Source of the DNA: DASCNA01 sp036011305
GTDB taxonomy: Bacteria; Verrucomicrobiota; Lentisphaeria; Victivallales; GWF2-38-69
Reading direction: 5' to 3'
Assembly (NCBI GenBank): GCA_036011305.1
Contig: DASCNA010000082.1
Span: 1 to 7,668 of the forward strand
Length of the DNA: 7,668 nucleotides
In this document: one piece after another, positions 6,200 through 7,668 of the stretch
How the letters are laid out: the number at the start of each line of letters is the position of its first letter
How positions within the stretch are numbered: the stretch's first letter is position 1
Made by a program: the position numbers and the translations under genes
The notes under the pieces: generated by a model
What the model was told of the DNA's origin: nothing
Databases searched by the model: none
The model's input: only the letters and a program-made list of their open reading frames with translations

Positions 6200-7668
6200 C
6201 AAATATTCCTGAAGGTTATTGGCTAAAATCAATAGGCAATATATTTAAGTATAAGAATTTTCCACAATGGCGAATAAGTGTTCTATTTCTAAGTAAAAAT
6301 GATAACAAAATAAAGAATCATTATTTCAATTTGAACTTTAACTCTATTCCTATGCTGAAGCTAGGATGTATATCAAAATCTAACAGCCTGATTAGCCCTG
6401 AAAATGAACAAATTGAAACTTTATCATTAAAGAATTTTAGGTTAGAGGAACCTAAAACATATACAGAGATAGTAGATAAAAATACGGATAATGTAAACAA
6501 GATTCAAAAACAATTTTTTGAGCAGTATTACTTTATTTTAAATAAAGATGAACAGGTGTATGTTTTACCTGTATATGAATTATATAGAACCCTTATTTTG
6601 AACAGTTCTTTTCTTACCAGGTTTGTCACGAATCCAGGTGTTTTTAGATCAATATACAAAATAAATGAACTTGATGATGAAACAGTTAACATAGAATATT
6701 TTAAACCTATGAGTTTAAATGTATATAATAATATTGGTATTAGGGAACATTTGAGTTGGTTAATATCATCAAATGAAATTTATTCAGTATTTACAAGTTT
6801 TATTTCTAACAAAGAAAATACAGATATTAATGCAGAAGTTATTAAGCTGAAAGATTTTTATGTAGATCTTACTGGAAGCAGAATACGAGCATCTTTCTGG
6901 TGTGATAAAAAGAATAAAGTTAACTGGATTAATGAAATTAAATCATTCAATAATTTACCTATCAACTACCCCAACGTTATGTGCACCCACGAAAAATTAT
7001 ATAAAATAACCGATAATGAATGTAATGATAAAGACAAAAATATTGTTGAAAAAGAGGTAAACAGCGATAATTCAAAATATGGTGTAGATTTAACTGATAC
7101 TAGCAGTCCAAAGGATTCATCAGATATTCCTGTTATAGAAACAGGCTCTGTGCAGTTTGGCTTTAGAAATAAACTTAAAGTTCGACCATATAGACTTGAG
7201 AGACAGATTTCAGGGCAGGATAAAAATAAAGCTCTTGTAATAATAAAAGATAAGATTTTAGCAGGAGATGGAAATAAGGAAGTTAAAGTAAATAATAATG
7301 AACCAAGTATATATGGAGAAAAGAAGTCTATTGAAATATCTGGAATCGAAAGTATGCCTGATCTTATGGAGGTTAAACTAGAAGCCTTTATAAATATGCT
7401 TAACCAATTACAAGTAGCTCAAAATGAAATTGGTGTTAAATTTTATGAGTTTGAAAAAAACAGTAATAACTCATTTACAACTAATGTCTTTGGTGAACCT
7501 AAAAAGTATGCTGTTGTTAACTTTTCAATACTTGCAAATCTTTTTTATTTAATAGAGATTGAGCAAGGCAGTGAGTTTAAAGGTTGTTCAACTCGTCTGA
7601 TAAAGATTACTAGAGAGGGTGGAGTAAATATAATAAAACAGATAATAAAAAATGAAATTAAACTGTTT
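6181..7668 (+). CDS. tnsE: TnsE, replication-linked target selector (C-terminus outside window)
   Basis: The frame from the ATG at 6181 is open for 496 codons to the window edge with no stop. Tn7 TnsE has 538 residues, so an estimated 40-50 are missing. In Tn7, TnsE directs insertion into DNA undergoing lagging-strand synthesis, mainly conjugal plasmids and phages, by binding recessed 3' ends and the sliding clamp. Matches to Tn7 TnsE as I recall it: QWRISVLF (29-36; Tn7 EWRIFVWF), YVLPVYELYRTLILNSSF (127-144), a basic FRNKLKVRPYR (328-338) and the start of the compact C-terminal domain (about 380 on, LEAFINMLNQL and later YLIEIEQGSEFKG). QKQFF at 109-113 lies where Tn7 has its clamp-binding segment. 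An acidic, Ser/Asp-rich linker spans about 278-320. The start is inside tnsD, with GAAGGGAG at 6161-6168 as a somewhat distant ribosome site (12 nt). TnsE is the most divergent of the five proteins, so the call also rests on operon position. Confidence 0.88.
   Translation, partial: MRSISVTNIPEGYWLKSIGNIFKYKNFPQWRISVLFLSKNDNKIKNHYFNLNFNSIPMLKLGCISKSNSLISPENEQIETLSLKNFRLEEPKTYTEIVDKNTDNVNKIQKQFFEQYYFILNKDEQVYVLPVYELYRTLILNSSFLTRFVTNPGVFRSIYKINELDDETVNIEYFKPMSLNVYNNIGIREHLSWLISSNEIYSVFTSFISNKENTDINAEVIKLKDFYVDLTGSRIRASFWCDKKNKVNWINEIKSFNNLPINYPNVMCTHEKLYKITDNECNDKDKNIVEKEVNSDNSKYGVDLTDTSSPKDSSDIPVIETGSVQFGFRNKLKVRPYRLERQISGQDKNKALVIIKDKILAGDGNKEVKVNNNEPSIYGEKKSIEISGIESMPDLMEVKLEAFINMLNQLQVAQNEIGVKFYEFEKNSNNSFTTNVFGEPKKYAVVNFSILANLFYLIEIEQGSEFKGCSTRLIKITREGGVNIIKQIIKNEIKLF

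Larger units (their letters stand above)
140..7668 (+). mobile_element. Tn7-like transposon, right end with tnsABCDE operon (incomplete; left end outside window)
   Basis: The right terminus is assigned to the TGT at 140-142. In Tn7R the terminal TGT lies so that the first AATAAAGT core ends at base 19, and here the core at 151-158 also ends at base 19 of the element. Four TnsB-type repeats follow, then tnsA, tnsB, tnsC, tnsD and tnsE on the plus strand in the Tn7 order and orientation (tnsA next to the right end, transcription inward). Base composition falls sharply at the boundary. All five proteins are colinear with those of Tn7, and both target-selector proteins are present. No left-end repeats, antibiotic-resistance genes, integron or other cargo are visible, since the window ends inside tnsE. 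Confidence 0.93.

Overview
The window holds the right end and nearly all of the transposition operon of a Tn7-family transposon, plus a short piece of the DNA into which it has inserted. From left to right it contains: (i) 1-139, flanking target DNA that reads on the minus strand as an internal piece of a phage-type DNA methylase; (ii) position 140, the inferred transposon right terminus (TGT), followed by four tandem TnsB-type sites at about 20-22 bp spacing (148-231); (iii) five same-strand, overlapping genes, tnsA (267-1115), tnsB (1102-3219), tnsC (3216-4655), tnsD (4652-6199) and tnsE (6181 to beyond the window edge). The left end of the element and any cargo lie past the right edge of the window.

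How the genes work together, by analogy with Tn7: TnsA and TnsB form the heteromeric transposase. TnsA makes the 5' strand cuts and TnsB makes the 3' cuts and joins. TnsC is the AAA+ ATPase regulator that links the transposase to a target selector. TnsD would direct insertion to a fixed chromosomal site (next to glmS in Tn7). TnsE would direct insertion into actively replicating DNA, notably conjugal plasmids and phages, through the sliding clamp. Every gene starts inside its upstream neighbour (overlaps of 14, 4, 4 and 19 nt), which points to one transcript with translational coupling. The four TnsB-type sites sit directly upstream of tnsA, so TnsB probably also represses the operon.

The most informative observations are these. 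The right end can be placed to the base, because the distance from TGT to the first AATAAAGT core equals that in Tn7R. The flank is not the end of glmS but a broken methylase gene of a type common in phages, which suggests a TnsE-type rather than a TnsD-type insertion. TnsE carries a good sliding-clamp-like motif, QKQFF, where Tn7 TnsE has its clamp-binding segment.

Host: the element is very AT-rich, with Arg mostly AGA and Leu mostly TTA. The flank is less so (52 G+C in 139 bases, about 37%, against 21 in 127, about 17%, for 140-266). All five proteins are colinear with those of Tn7, a gammaproteobacterial element, so a low-GC gammaproteobacterium is plausible, but nothing in the window fixes the taxon. 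I see no CRISPR array, Cas gene, tRNA, rRNA or unrelated new system here. This is a divergent Tn7-type element of known architecture.
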